The notes beneath the pieces are model-generated. The model was not told where the DNA came from, did not search any database, and saw only the letters and a list, made by a program, of their open reading frames with translations. From contig OZ220706.1 of the NCBI GenBank assembly GCA_965116695.1, positions 3,348,001 through 3,412,000 on the forward strand: DNA of 64,000 nt. Reading direction: 5' to 3'. This document shows positions 25,951 through 37,440 of the stretch, one piece after another (within the stretch, counting starts at the first letter, position 1; every line of letters begins with the position of its first letter). Origin of the DNA: JAJDTT01 sp965116695. Its GTDB lineage: Bacteria; Acidobacteriota; UBA6911; RPQK01; JAJDTT01. The translations under genes were made by a program, and so were the position numbers.

Positions 25951-26052
25951 CACGGCGGAGCGACAAATCGGAAGTGATCCGGGAGTTTCCGGGCTGCCCG
26001 TTGCGCGGCCCGGGAACGCGGACGGACATGCGGGGCGCCGCCGCCCGGGGGC

Positions 26053-26061
26053 TGCTATATT
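26053..26061 (+). promoter_or_regulatory. Extended -10 upstream of the acyl-CoA dehydrogenase
   Basis: TGC-TATATT, with the -10 hexamer at 26056-26061, is followed after 7 nt by the GTG start at 26069. No Shine-Dalgarno is possible in this gap, so the mRNA is probably leaderless. Confidence 0.55.
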
Positions 26062-26068
26062 CGTCGTC

Positions 26069-27235
<1,167 letters not shown>

Positions 27236-27261
27236 CCTGGAATTGGGTCCGGTTTCCGATT

Positions 27262-27305
27262 TAGAATAGTAGGCGCGAATCGACGAGCAAAATCGGAAGG
27301 AGGAG
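27262..27305 (+). promoter_or_regulatory. -10 TAGAAT and strong Shine-Dalgarno for bacilliredoxin
   Basis: TAGAAT at 27262-27267 is followed about 30 nt later by AAGGAGGAG (27297-27305), which ends 6 nt before the ATG at 27312. This gene therefore has a classic leader, in contrast to its neighbours. Confidence 0.5.
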
Positions 27306-27311
27306 AAACTC

Positions 27312-27752
27312 ATGCCATATCCTGAACAGTGGGTGACCCCGATGAGGCAGGAACTGACCCGCATCGGCGTCGAAGAGCTGCGAACTGCGGAAGACGTGGA
27401 CCAGGCGATTACCGGAGAGAAGGGCACCGTGCTGGTGGTCGTCAACTCCATCTGCGGCTGCGCCGCTGCGCGCGCCCGTCCGGCGATTGCGGATGCGCTC
27501 AGTTCCGAGCCCAAGCCGGATCGCCTGACCACGGTATTCGCCGGCCAGGACCTTGAAGCGACGGCCCGGGCCAGGGAGTACTTTTTCCCGTATCCGCCAT
27601 CTTCTCCCAGCATCGCGCTGATGAGCGGCGGCAAGCTGGTCTACATGATGGAGCGCCACCTGATCGAGAGCCGGGAAGCCTACGAAATCTCCCGGGATCT
27701 GCGGGAAGCCTTTGGCCGCCATTGCGCCAAGGCAGAAGCCTCGACTTCCTGA
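27312..27752 (+). CDS. BrxA/BrxB-family bacilliredoxin
   Basis: A 146-residue thioredoxin-fold protein of the YphP/YqiW (BrxA/BrxB) family. The active-site CGC motif is in VVNSICGCAAARARPA, and the C-terminal half has FPYPPSSPSIALM with the cis-proline region. In Firmicutes these proteins remove bacillithiol from protein cysteines. Their presence implies that this organism makes bacillithiol or a similar thiol; the bsh genes are not in the window. It has a strong ribosome-binding site and its own promoter. It converges on acs with 14 bp between stops. Confidence 0.92.
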   Translation: MPYPEQWVTPMRQELTRIGVEELRTAEDVDQAITGEKGTVLVVVNSICGCAAARARPAIADALSSEPKPDRLTTVFAGQDLEATARAREYFFPYPPSSPSIALMSGGKLVYMMERHLIESREAYEISRDLREAFGRHCAKAEASTS

Positions 27753-27766
27753 AAAGCTCTCCGGCG

Positions 27767-29725
<1,959 letters not shown>

Positions 29726-29771
29726 CTCAGGTTCTCCTCACTCGCAGGCCCGGTTCCAGGCCTGGATGGTC

Positions 29772-30359
29772 TCACGGTTCGCTTGCGGCGGTGTGCTCCA
29801 AATGCGCGATGGACGGCTCCCGGTTCGGACTCCGGAGGGCCGCTATATACGGCAGGTTGCGATATCTCTGATTGAAGTCCAGTCCATAGCCGACAACGAA
29901 CCTGTCGGGAACATCGAAGCCGACGTAGTCGGGCCGGGCAGGAAATTCCCGGCGGTCCGGCTTCGACAATAGGGCGCAGAGTCTCAAGGAAGCCGGTTTT
30001 CGCTTCGGCAGCCATCGGAACAGAAAGGAGGCGGTCCGGCCCGTGTCGACGATATCCTCAACCAGGACGACGTCCTTGCCCTTGATGTCATCCTCCAGGT
30101 CCTTGTCCAGTGTCAACGGCCCCGCCGGTGCCGTGCCCGCGCCGTAGCTGGATACCGACAGGAAATCGATGGTCAGGGGAAGGGTCAATTCCCGGACCAG
30201 GTCGGCGTGAAATATCGCCGCACCCTTGAGGACTCCCACAAAATGCGGTTCCCTGTCCCGGTAATCGTCCTCGATGCGGCGAGCCATCTGGGCGACACGC
30301 TGCCGGATCTCAGCCTCTTGAATCAGAACGTCCAATCCGTTTGTCCGGCTTGGGGACAC
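29772..30359 (-). CDS. hpt: Hypoxanthine phosphoribosyltransferase
   Basis: A 195-residue purine salvage enzyme forming IMP (and GMP) from hypoxanthine (guanine) and PRPP. Motifs: VGVLKGAAIFHADLVREL, the PRPP loop VVLVEDIVDTGRTA, and DYVGFDVPDRFVVGYGLDFNQRYRNLPYIA at the C-terminus. The GTG start at 30359 (MSPSRTNGLDVL) is chosen because TGC-TATGAT lies 6 nt upstream; a longer in-frame reading to 30458 would extend through the promoters and into the divergent methyltransferase gene. Confidence 0.94.
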   Translation of the reverse strand: MSPSRTNGLDVLIQEAEIRQRVAQMARRIEDDYRDREPHFVGVLKGAAIFHADLVRELTLPLTIDFLSVSSYGAGTAPAGPLTLDKDLEDDIKGKDVVLVEDIVDTGRTASFLFRWLPKRKPASLRLCALLSKPDRREFPARPDYVGFDVPDRFVVGYGLDFNQRYRNLPYIAALRSPNREPSIAHLEHTAASEP

Positions 30360-30365
30360 GGCTCG

Positions 30366-30374
30366 ATCATAGCA
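30366..30374 (-). promoter_or_regulatory. Extended -10 of hpt
   Basis: On the minus strand TGC-TATGAT (hexamer 30366-30371) is followed by 6 nt and then the GTG at 30359. This predicts transcription starting at the start codon. Confidence 0.6.
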
Positions 30375-30404
30375 CAGCCCGGTTCCGCCCTCCGGTGGGG
30401 ATAG

Positions 30405-30413
30405 TGCTACAAT
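30405..30413 (+). promoter_or_regulatory. Extended -10 of the PmtA-like gene
   Basis: TGC-TACAAT (hexamer 30408-30413) lies 24 nt before the GTG at 30438, with AGGGGGG in between as a possible ribosome-binding site. It faces away from the hpt promoter about 30 bp to the left. Confidence 0.5.
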
Positions 30414-30437
30414 GGCGCGCACAGGGGGGACCGATTT

Positions 30438-31058
30438 GTGAATGCCGATGTCGAACACATCGAGAAGGTTTACAACTGGTACTCCCGTTTTTACGATCTC
30501 CTGTTCGGGCCCATCTTCCGCAGCGGCCGGGAAATAGCCCCTCTCCTTCTGGACCTGGCGCCGGGCTCTCGTCTCCTGGAAGTCGGCGTGGGAACCGGCC
30601 TCTCCCTGCCGATGCTCCCGCGAAACATCCAGATAACCGGTGTCGACCTGTCCGGGAAGATGTTGGAGCAGGCCCGCCGCCGGACGAACGAATTGAGCCT
30701 GGAGAATGTCCAGCTACTCAAGATGGACGCCACCAGGCTCGATTTTCCCGCCGGCAGCTTCGATCGAATCCTCGCCGCCTATTTCATTTCGGTGGTCCCG
30801 GACCCCGTGATGGTGATCGAAGAAATGAAGAGGGTCTGCAAAAAGGGTGGATACCTCGTCTTTCTGAACCACTTCCGCAACGAGAATCCCGTCCTCGGCT
30901 CCCTCGAGGCGCTGATTTCCCCTCTCTGCTACCGGATCGGCTTCCGGACCGATCTGGATCGAAAGAAGTTGATGCGCGAGTGCGGGCTGGAAATCGAATC
31001 GGAAATGCCCATCGACTTCCTGGGCCATTGGAAGGCGATCCGCTGCGTCAATCCCTGA
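30438..31058 (+). CDS. Class I SAM methyltransferase, PmtA-like
   Basis: A 206-residue SAM-dependent methyltransferase. Motif I is LLEVGVGTGLSLPMLP, and acidic motif II is ITGVDLSGKMLEQAR. The N-terminal VYNWYSRFYDLLFGPIFRSGR matches phosphatidylethanolamine N-methyltransferases of the Sinorhizobium PmtA type, so methylation of phosphatidylethanolamine toward phosphatidylcholine at the membrane is the likely role. Other small-molecule methyltransferases share this fold. GTG start with an AGGGGGG ribosome-binding site. Together with the ElbD-like gene it would shape membrane lipid composition (inference). Confidence 0.8.
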   Translation: MNADVEHIEKVYNWYSRFYDLLFGPIFRSGREIAPLLLDLAPGSRLLEVGVGTGLSLPMLPRNIQITGVDLSGKMLEQARRRTNELSLENVQLLKMDATRLDFPAGSFDRILAAYFISVVPDPVMVIEEMKRVCKKGGYLVFLNHFRNENPVLGSLEALISPLCYRIGFRTDLDRKKLMRECGLEIESEMPIDFLGHWKAIRCVNP

Positions 31059-31140
31059 GAAAACAGCGGGACGCACGCCGGGAGGGCCGTTCAGGCGCGT
31101 CTGGTGGGCATGTCGGGGGTGTGGAAACGATGCGCGCCAA

Positions 31141-31344
31141 CTACCGGCTGCGCTGCTGCTTCATGAACTTCTTCCGGGCTCTCTTCCGGGCCAGGGCCTG
31201 CTTGAGTCGACGCTTCTCGCCCGGTTTCAGATAGTAGGAATGACGTTTGACATCCTTGATGATGTCTTCCTGCTGCACCTTTCGCTTGAAGCGCCTGAGC
31301 GCACTCTCCAAGGGCTCACCATCATGAATGAAAACGTATGCCAC
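31141..31344 (-). CDS. rpsU: 30S ribosomal protein S21
   Basis: A 67-residue, highly basic protein (AYVFIHDGEPLESALRRFKR; C-terminal KRRLKQALARKRARKKF) matching bS21. It sits on the small-subunit platform near the anti-Shine-Dalgarno sequence and helps initiate translation. The minus-strand sequence before its ATG carries GGGAAAGGTGGAATG-type purine-rich context (ribosome-binding site AAAGGTGG). It stands alone between the methyltransferase gene and the TPR gene. Confidence 0.95.
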   Translation of the reverse strand: MAYVFIHDGEPLESALRRFKRKVQQEDIIKDVKRHSYYLKPGEKRRLKQALARKRARKKFMKQQRSR

Positions 31345-31433
31345 GTCATTCCACCTTTCCCGGAGGGGTCAATATAGTTCCGGTTCGGCCCTCCTGTCAA
31401 CAAGGGGGCACTCCATGAGAGGCGGGCGAGAGC

Positions 31434-32225
31434 CTAATTCTTGTCGGCGTAGAAATCCCGTTTCTGCCGGAGCCGGCCAATCAGCTCCACGGCCTTGGGG
31501 TAGCCCGTCTTGTCCAGGTCGCCGGCGATCCCGATTGCCTTGTCCAGGTCGCCCGTGTATTCGAAACTCTCGATCATGCTGAGACGGCCCTGGAGCAGGC
31601 ATTCACCGCAGCGACCCAGCTCCTGGCTCTTCTCAAAGAGACGGACCGCCTCCCGGTGGTCCCCCCTGATCTGGGCGATGGTCCCGAGACAGACGTGCGC
31701 CTGTTGCGACAGGTGGTCCGCAGCGTCGCCCGCCGCCGCGCGCAAGTCGCGCTCCGACTCGTCAAGCTGTTCCAGCTTCAGCAGCGCACGGCCCCGCTTG
31801 TAGAGGATTTCCCTTCGGTCCCCGGTGGGCAGCCCCCGGTCCAGGGCTTGGGACCAGTAACTCACCGCCGCAGGCAAGTCAGCTTCTCCCGCTTCGTGGA
31901 TTTCCGCCAAGCGAAGAACCGCCTCGCCGACACGGGGGCTGGCGGGATAGAGAGAGAGCAGCTCCTCCAGACGCGCCCGGGCCTCCGTCAGGTCGTAGTG
32001 ATGGGAATAGTAGATGGAGGCGATTTCCCAGAGGGCTTCCGCCGCATACCGGCTGTCGGGATAGTGGCGGCGGATCTTTTCATAGACCCGGATTGCCGGC
32101 CGGTACTCGCCAGCCAGCCACATTTCCTGGGCCCTCTCGAATTCCGCCCCCGCCTGGTCGTTGCCGTAGAGAAACAGAATTGCGGCCGCCGCGATGAGAA
32201 CCAGCCAGGGAACCGATACTCTCAA
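31434..32225 (-). CDS. Membrane-anchored TPR protein
   Basis: A 263-residue protein with an N-terminal uncleaved or signal-anchor helix (VSVPWLVLIAAAAILFLYG) followed by tetratricopeptide-like repeats (AQEMWLAGEYRPAIRVYEKI, YAAEALWEIASIYYS, AVLRLAEIHEAGE and so on), as in YbgF/BamD-like periplasmic scaffolds. The C-terminus contains a 30-bp duplication encoding GDLDK twice. It starts directly after the gyrA stop (2-bp gap) and is thus co-transcribed with gyrase. Its job is unknown; protein-protein scaffolding in the envelope is the usual role. Confidence 0.7.
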   Translation of the reverse strand: MRVSVPWLVLIAAAAILFLYGNDQAGAEFERAQEMWLAGEYRPAIRVYEKIRRHYPDSRYAAEALWEIASIYYSHHYDLTEARARLEELLSLYPASPRVGEAVLRLAEIHEAGEADLPAAVSYWSQALDRGLPTGDRREILYKRGRALLKLEQLDESERDLRAAAGDAADHLSQQAHVCLGTIAQIRGDHREAVRLFEKSQELGRCGECLLQGRLSMIESFEYTGDLDKAIGIAGDLDKTGYPKAVELIGRLRQKRDFYADKN

Positions 32226-32227
32226 TT

Positions 32228-34681
32228 TTAGGACCCAGCTTCCAACTCGGCGGCACCATCGGCGACCAGACTCACATCGGCCACGGTGTCCCCATCTCCC
32301 AACTCCATCAGCGTCACGCCCAGTGCGTTGCGGCCCGTCTTCCGAATAGAGTCGGCCTCCAAGCGAATGATCTTGCCCTTTCCGGTAATAATGATCAACT
32401 CGGCCCCTGGCCCTACGGGGAAGGTGCCCACGACCTTGCCGTTGCGACTGGTGGTCTTGATATTGATCACACCCTTTCCCGCCCGCCCCTTCGTTGCGTA
32501 TTCGTCGACGGTCGTGCGTTTTCCAAAACCATGTTCAGTCACCGCCAGGATGCTATTGTGGCCGTCCCGAATGACGCCCATGCTCACCACTGAGTCGCCC
32601 GGATTGAGGCGTATGCCCCACACGCCTTGCGCGACACGCCCCATCTCTCGAACCTGGTGTTCCGAGAACCGCGCGGCCTTGCCCTGCTCCGTGCAAAGAA
32701 GAATGTCGTCGTCGCCGCTGGTCCGGCTGACCACGATCAGTTCATCCCCCCGCTCCACCGAACAGGCGATGATCCCTTTGGCCCGCGGGTGGGAGTACGC
32801 CGCCAGCGCCGTCTTCTTCACTCGTCCGCGACGCGACGCCATGACGAGGAATCCCGGGGTCTTGAAGTCCTGAACGGCGATCATGTCCGCCACTTTCTCG
32901 CCCCGCTCCAGCTTGACCAGGTTGACGATGGGCTTTCCCTTTCCCGCAGCCCCCACATCGGGAATTTCATACACCTTCAGCCAGTAGACTCGCCCCTGGT
33001 TCGTGAAGATGAGGATGTAACTGTGCGTGGAGGCGACAAAAAGATAATCGACGACGTCATCGGCCGTGCGGATGGACATGCCGATCCGGCCTTTGCCGCC
33101 GCGATGCTGGCTGCGATAGATGTGCAGCGCCGTCCGCTTGATGTAACCGCCATGCGTTGCCGTGATGACGACCTGCTCCTCGGCGATGAGGTCCTCGACC
33201 GTCAGGTCGATCGCCTCGTCCAGAATCACAGTGCGGCGCGGCGAGTGGTACGCGTCCTGGATCTCCTTGAGTTCTTCTCTGATCACGCGGCGGAGTTCCG
33301 CCTCGTTGGTGAGAATCTTCCGGAGTTGAGCGATCAGCCGGCGTATGCGCTCCAACTCCTCCACGATCTTGTCCCGCTCCAGCCCCGTGAGGCGCTGCAG
33401 CCGCATGTCGAGAATGGCCTGAGCCTGAATTTCCGTGAAATCGAAGCGCCCCATCAATCGTGACTTGGCCTCTGCGGGCGTCCTCGAGCTTCGGATCAGC
33501 GAGATCACCAGGTCCAGGTGATCCAGGGCCTTGGCGAGCCCCTCCAGGATGTGGGCCCGCTTCTCGGCTTTCCTCAGGTCGAACTGAGTCCGCCGCCGCA
33601 CGACGATCCTGCGGTGGGACAGGAAGTGGTTCAAAGTTTCCTTGAGGGTGAGCACTTGAGGGCGCCCGCCCGCCAACGCCAACAGAATGATCCCGAACGA
33701 GCTTTGCATCGGCGTCAGTTTGTAGAGCTGGTTCAGCACCACCTGCGGCTGCTCGCCCCGTTTCAACTCGATGACCACCCGCATCCCGTCCCGGTCCGAC
33801 TCGTCCCTCAAGTCGCTGATCCCCTCGATTCTCTTGCTGCGCACGAGCGCCGCAATCGTCTCGATGAGCTTGGCCTTGTTGACTTGATACGGGAGCTCAT
33901 CAACGATGATGGCCTCCTTGTCCCTTCCCACCTTTTCGATGGCGGCCTTGGCCCGCAACTGGATGATGCCGCGGCCCGTCGCATACGCCCTCAGGATGGC
34001 ATTGCGGCCGGAGATGATTCCTGCGGTCGGAAAGTCGGGGCCGGGGATCAGCTCCATGAGCTCCGCGAGGCTTGCTTCCGGGCGGTCGAGCAGGAGCAAC
34101 AATCCATCGATGACCTCGGCAAGGTTGTGAGGAGGGACATTGGTCGCCATTCCCACGGCGATCCCGGAGGCGCCGTTGACCAGGAGGTTGGGATAACGAG
34201 CCGGCAGCACCTCGGGCTCCTCCAACGACTCGTCGTAGTTGGCCTGGAAATCCACCGTCTCCTTCTCGATGTCCGCCAGGATCTCACCGGCGATCTGCGC
34301 CATCCGGACCTCGGTGTACCGCATGGCGGCCGGAGAGTCCCCATCGATGGACCCGAAATTTCCCTGTCCGTCGATCAACATCTCCCGCATGGAGAAGTCC
34401 TGAGCCATCCGGACCAGGGCGTCGTAGACTGCCGAATCGCCATGGGGATGGTACTTCCCGATGACCTCGCCAACGATCCGGGCCGACTTCTTGTGGGGGC
34501 GGTTCCTGGTGTTGTTCAGCTCGCTCATGGCGTAGAGGATGCGACGGTGGACCGGCTTCAAGCCATCCCGGACATCCGGCAGGGCGCGGCCCACGATGAC
34601 CGACATGGCGTAGTCCAGGTAGGACGTCTTCATCTCGGCTTCGATGGTGACCGGAATCTCCCGGCCCTGGTACTCTCTCAT
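32228..34681 (-). CDS. gyrA: DNA gyrase subunit A
   Basis: An 817-residue type IIA topoisomerase subunit that cuts and religates DNA. The catalytic tyrosine is in AAMRYTEVRM. The quinolone-determining region HPHGDSAVYDALVRMAQDFS keeps Ser and Asp at the positions where resistance mutations occur, so no such mutation is seen. The C-terminal beta-pinwheel has the GyrA-box-like RRGGKGRIGMS (QRGGKGR in the family), which favours gyrase over Topo IV. A GGAGGAA ribosome-binding site precedes the ATG. It follows gyrB after a 137-bp gap. Confidence 0.97.
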   Translation of the reverse strand: MREYQGREIPVTIEAEMKTSYLDYAMSVIVGRALPDVRDGLKPVHRRILYAMSELNNTRNRPHKKSARIVGEVIGKYHPHGDSAVYDALVRMAQDFSMREMLIDGQGNFGSIDGDSPAAMRYTEVRMAQIAGEILADIEKETVDFQANYDESLEEPEVLPARYPNLLVNGASGIAVGMATNVPPHNLAEVIDGLLLLLDRPEASLAELMELIPGPDFPTAGIISGRNAILRAYATGRGIIQLRAKAAIEKVGRDKEAIIVDELPYQVNKAKLIETIAALVRSKRIEGISDLRDESDRDGMRVVIELKRGEQPQVVLNQLYKLTPMQSSFGIILLALAGGRPQVLTLKETLNHFLSHRRIVVRRRTQFDLRKAEKRAHILEGLAKALDHLDLVISLIRSSRTPAEAKSRLMGRFDFTEIQAQAILDMRLQRLTGLERDKIVEELERIRRLIAQLRKILTNEAELRRVIREELKEIQDAYHSPRRTVILDEAIDLTVEDLIAEEQVVITATHGGYIKRTALHIYRSQHRGGKGRIGMSIRTADDVVDYLFVASTHSYILIFTNQGRVYWLKVYEIPDVGAAGKGKPIVNLVKLERGEKVADMIAVQDFKTPGFLVMASRRGRVKKTALAAYSHPRAKGIIACSVERGDELIVVSRTSGDDDILLCTEQGKAARFSEHQVREMGRVAQGVWGIRLNPGDSVVSMGVIRDGHNSILAVTEHGFGKRTTVDEYATKGRAGKGVINIKTTSRNGKVVGTFPVGPGAELIIITGKGKIIRLEADSIRKTGRNALGVTLMELGDGDTVADVSLVADGAAELEAGS

Positions 34682-34818
34682 CGATTCGTTCCTCCGATCA
34701 CAACCACTCGAAAGGTCACGATGCGCGGACGAGCCAGTGTCCGAATGGGGATAGGTGCGGCGCGCGGGTCACGGTAGAGAGGCTTACGCTCCAGCGCGCC
34801 AACCCTCACCGCAAGCGC

Positions 34819-37308
34819 CTAAACGTCCAGGTTCTTGACGTTCAGCGCGTTGTCCTCGATGAATTGCCGCCGCGGCGCCACGTGCCCGCCCATGAGGACA
34901 TTGAAGATGTCGTCCGTCTCGACCATGTCCTCGATGTCCACGCGCAATAGCGTCCTGGTGTCGGGGTCCATGGTCGTTTCCCAGAGCTGGTGCGGGTTCA
35001 TCTCACCCAGCCCCTTGTAACGCTGAATACCCAGCTTCCTCTTGCCGGCCGCCATGAAGTATTCGATCAGTTCCGCGGCCGTGGCCAGCGTCGTTCCCTC
35101 GTCCTCGGCCCGTTTCCGGCCGGTTTCGCGCTGTATCAGGAAAGGGACATCTTCCAGGATGCTCGCCTTCCGGCGAAGCTGAGCCAAGTGCCGGCATTCC
35201 CCCGAAACGGCAAAATCGTGGTTCAGGACCATCCCCTCGGAATGTCCGTTGCGCAGATGCAGTTCGTAGAGACGCCGCTCCTCATTGAACGAAGTCTCGG
35301 CGCGGAAGCCCAATTTCCGGAAACGATCTGCCAATTCCGCCAATTCGGACGCATCCCGGAAGACCCTGCGAGCCACCGCCTCATGAGCCTCGGTCCGCGA
35401 CACGCTGCTGAAAAAATCAAGAAACTCGCCCACCACACCATTTCCGTCGTAGCGGCGGCTGAGCGTTTCCAGACGCTGCTGAAACTCCATCAGCAACTCA
35501 AGCTGCCCGATCAGCTCCTTCCCTTCGAGAGGGGCCCCCGTTTTCGGCCGGACGATCCGGATTCCGTTCGTCGCTCGACCGAGAACAAACCGGGTCAGAT
35601 CCCGCTCGTTCTGGAGATAGGTTTCCTTCTTCCCCTGTTGAATCCGGAACAGGGGCGGCTGGGCGATATAGACATGGCGGTTCCGGATGAGCTCGGACAT
35701 CTGCCGGAAGAAGAACGTCAGCAGCAGAGTTCGGATATGGCTTCCGTCCACATCCGCGTCGGTCATGATGATGATCTTGTGGTACCGGAGCTTGTCCAAA
35801 TTGAAATCCGCACTGCCCACGCCCGCGCCGATCGCCGAAATCATGGTGACGATTTCCTGGTTGCTCAGCACCTTGTCGAACCGGGCCTTTTCGACATTCA
35901 GGATCTTGCCCTTGATGGGAAGGATCGCCTGAAACCGGCGATTCCGCCCCTGTTTGGCGGACCCGCCCGCCGAATCCCCCTCGACGATGAAGATCTCCGA
36001 AAAGCGCGGATCCCGCTCCTGGCAATCGGCCAGCTTGCCGGGCAGCGAGAGGTTGTCGAGAGCGCTTTTGCGCCGCGTCAGCTCACGGGCCTTCCTGGCG
36101 GCCTGGCGCGCCCGCGCCGCGTCCGTCGCCTTGCTTACGATCCGGCGGGCAAGAGTGGGATTCTGCTCCAGGAACAGACCGAGGCCCTCATTGCACACCG
36201 CCTCCGTAATCCCCTTGATCTCGCTGTTGCCCAGCTTCGCTTTGGTCTGGCCCTCGAACTGGGGGTTCGGAATCTTGATGCTGACGATGGCAACCAGCCC
36301 CTCTCTGACGTCCTCTCCCGACAGGTTCTTCTTCAGATCCCGAAGCAGATTGTTGCTGGAGGCATAGGCGTTGATGGTGCGGGTGAGCGCCGCCTTGAAC
36401 CCCACCATGTGGGTGCCCCCTTCGGGAGTATTGATGGTGTTGACGAAGGAGAAGAGACTCTCGTTGTAGCCGTCGTTGTACTGGAGCGCGACCTCGATGT
36501 CGTTCTCCGCCCGGCGGGCCTGAACGTGGACCGGCTTGCGGTGCAGCGTCGTCTTGTTCTTGTTCAGGTAGCGGACAAAATCCGAAAGCCCTCCCTTGTA
36601 GAGGAAACGCTGCTTCTTCGGTTCCCCGCCGTCGTTGCTGTTGGAATCGGAGCGGTGGTCCTCAATCTCAATGGCCAGACCCGGATTGAGAAACGCCAAC
36701 TCACGCATGCGGCGGGACAGCGTCTCGTAGCTGAATGTCGTGGTTTCAAAGATCGCGTCGTCCGGCCTGAAGCTGATCTTGGTCCCGCGGCGGTTCGTCT
36801 CCCCGGTCCTCCGGAACGCGTCCGTCGGCACGCCGCTGATGTACGACTGCCGATACACGGAGCCGCCGCGGCACACCTCCAACTCAAGGTGCAGCGACAA
36901 CGCATTGACGACCGAGACTCCGACGCCATGCAAGCCGCCGGACACCTTGTAACTGTCGTGGTCGAATTTGCCGCCGGCATGCAGCGTGGTCAAAACGACC
37001 TCAGCGGCAGGAAGCTGCTTTTCGGGATGGATGTCTACGGGAATGCCCCTGCCATTGTCCTCGACGGTGATGGAACCATCCTGGTGGATCGTCAGGCTGA
37101 TCTGGTCGCAGAAGCCGGCCAAGGCCTCGTCGACCGAATTGTCCACCACCTCCTGAACCAGGTGATGGAGCCCAGCCGTCCCGGTTGAGCCGATGTACAT
37201 GGCGGGCCGCTTACGAACCGCCTCGAGACCCTCCAGGACACGAATCTTCTTGGCTGTGTAGGCAGCGGACTCTTGAGCTTGATCTACCGGCTGCAGTTGA
37301 TTCGTCAA
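34819..37308 (-). CDS. gyrB: DNA gyrase subunit B
   Basis: An 829-residue GHKL ATPase/TOPRIM subunit. The N-terminal ATP site is in VDNSVDEALAGFCD and GRGIPVDIHPEK; the TOPRIM acidic motifs are EGDSAGGSAKQGRNR and DADVDGSHIRTL. Between TOPRIM and the C-terminal QRYKGLGEMNPHQLW there is an insert of about 170 residues like the one in Gram-negative GyrB, which explains the length. It lies between dnaN and gyrA on the same strand. No recF is found between dnaN and gyrB, unlike in many genomes. Confidence 0.97.
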   Translation of the reverse strand: MTNQLQPVDQAQESAAYTAKKIRVLEGLEAVRKRPAMYIGSTGTAGLHHLVQEVVDNSVDEALAGFCDQISLTIHQDGSITVEDNGRGIPVDIHPEKQLPAAEVVLTTLHAGGKFDHDSYKVSGGLHGVGVSVVNALSLHLELEVCRGGSVYRQSYISGVPTDAFRRTGETNRRGTKISFRPDDAIFETTTFSYETLSRRMRELAFLNPGLAIEIEDHRSDSNSNDGGEPKKQRFLYKGGLSDFVRYLNKNKTTLHRKPVHVQARRAENDIEVALQYNDGYNESLFSFVNTINTPEGGTHMVGFKAALTRTINAYASSNNLLRDLKKNLSGEDVREGLVAIVSIKIPNPQFEGQTKAKLGNSEIKGITEAVCNEGLGLFLEQNPTLARRIVSKATDAARARQAARKARELTRRKSALDNLSLPGKLADCQERDPRFSEIFIVEGDSAGGSAKQGRNRRFQAILPIKGKILNVEKARFDKVLSNQEIVTMISAIGAGVGSADFNLDKLRYHKIIIMTDADVDGSHIRTLLLTFFFRQMSELIRNRHVYIAQPPLFRIQQGKKETYLQNERDLTRFVLGRATNGIRIVRPKTGAPLEGKELIGQLELLMEFQQRLETLSRRYDGNGVVGEFLDFFSSVSRTEAHEAVARRVFRDASELAELADRFRKLGFRAETSFNEERRLYELHLRNGHSEGMVLNHDFAVSGECRHLAQLRRKASILEDVPFLIQRETGRKRAEDEGTTLATAAELIEYFMAAGKRKLGIQRYKGLGEMNPHQLWETTMDPDTRTLLRVDIEDMVETDDIFNVLMGGHVAPRRQFIEDNALNVKNLDV

Positions 37309-37392
37309 TCCCGAATCCTCGTCCGTGGTGATTTCACAGGCGGCTCCGGCGCCGCTCCCGAGAGATGGTCCCCTCAGCTTGAACCATCTTCA

Positions 37393-37398
37393 ATTATA
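37393..37398 (-). promoter_or_regulatory. -10 box of gyrB
   Basis: A perfect TATAAT on the minus strand lies about 85 nt before the gyrB ATG, in the gap after dnaN. No convincing -35 at normal spacing is seen. It suggests gyrB-gyrA can be transcribed separately from dnaN. Confidence 0.45.
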
Positions 37399-37440
37399 CC
37401 CGGTGCATGTGTCGCAAATGGACCGAGCGAAGGGTACGAA

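Noticed and set aside
30360..30458. N-terminal extension of hpt
   Set aside because: It would cover both divergent promoters and the start of the methyltransferase gene.
31509..31553. Direct repeat of 15 bp at 30-bp spacing
   Set aside because: It lies in frame in the TPR protein and encodes the repeated GDLDK; a coding repeat, not a regulatory element.
34682..34818. Small RNA or riboswitch between gyrB and gyrA
   Set aside because: No stable conserved fold or terminator was recognised; it is treated as a plain intergenic spacer.
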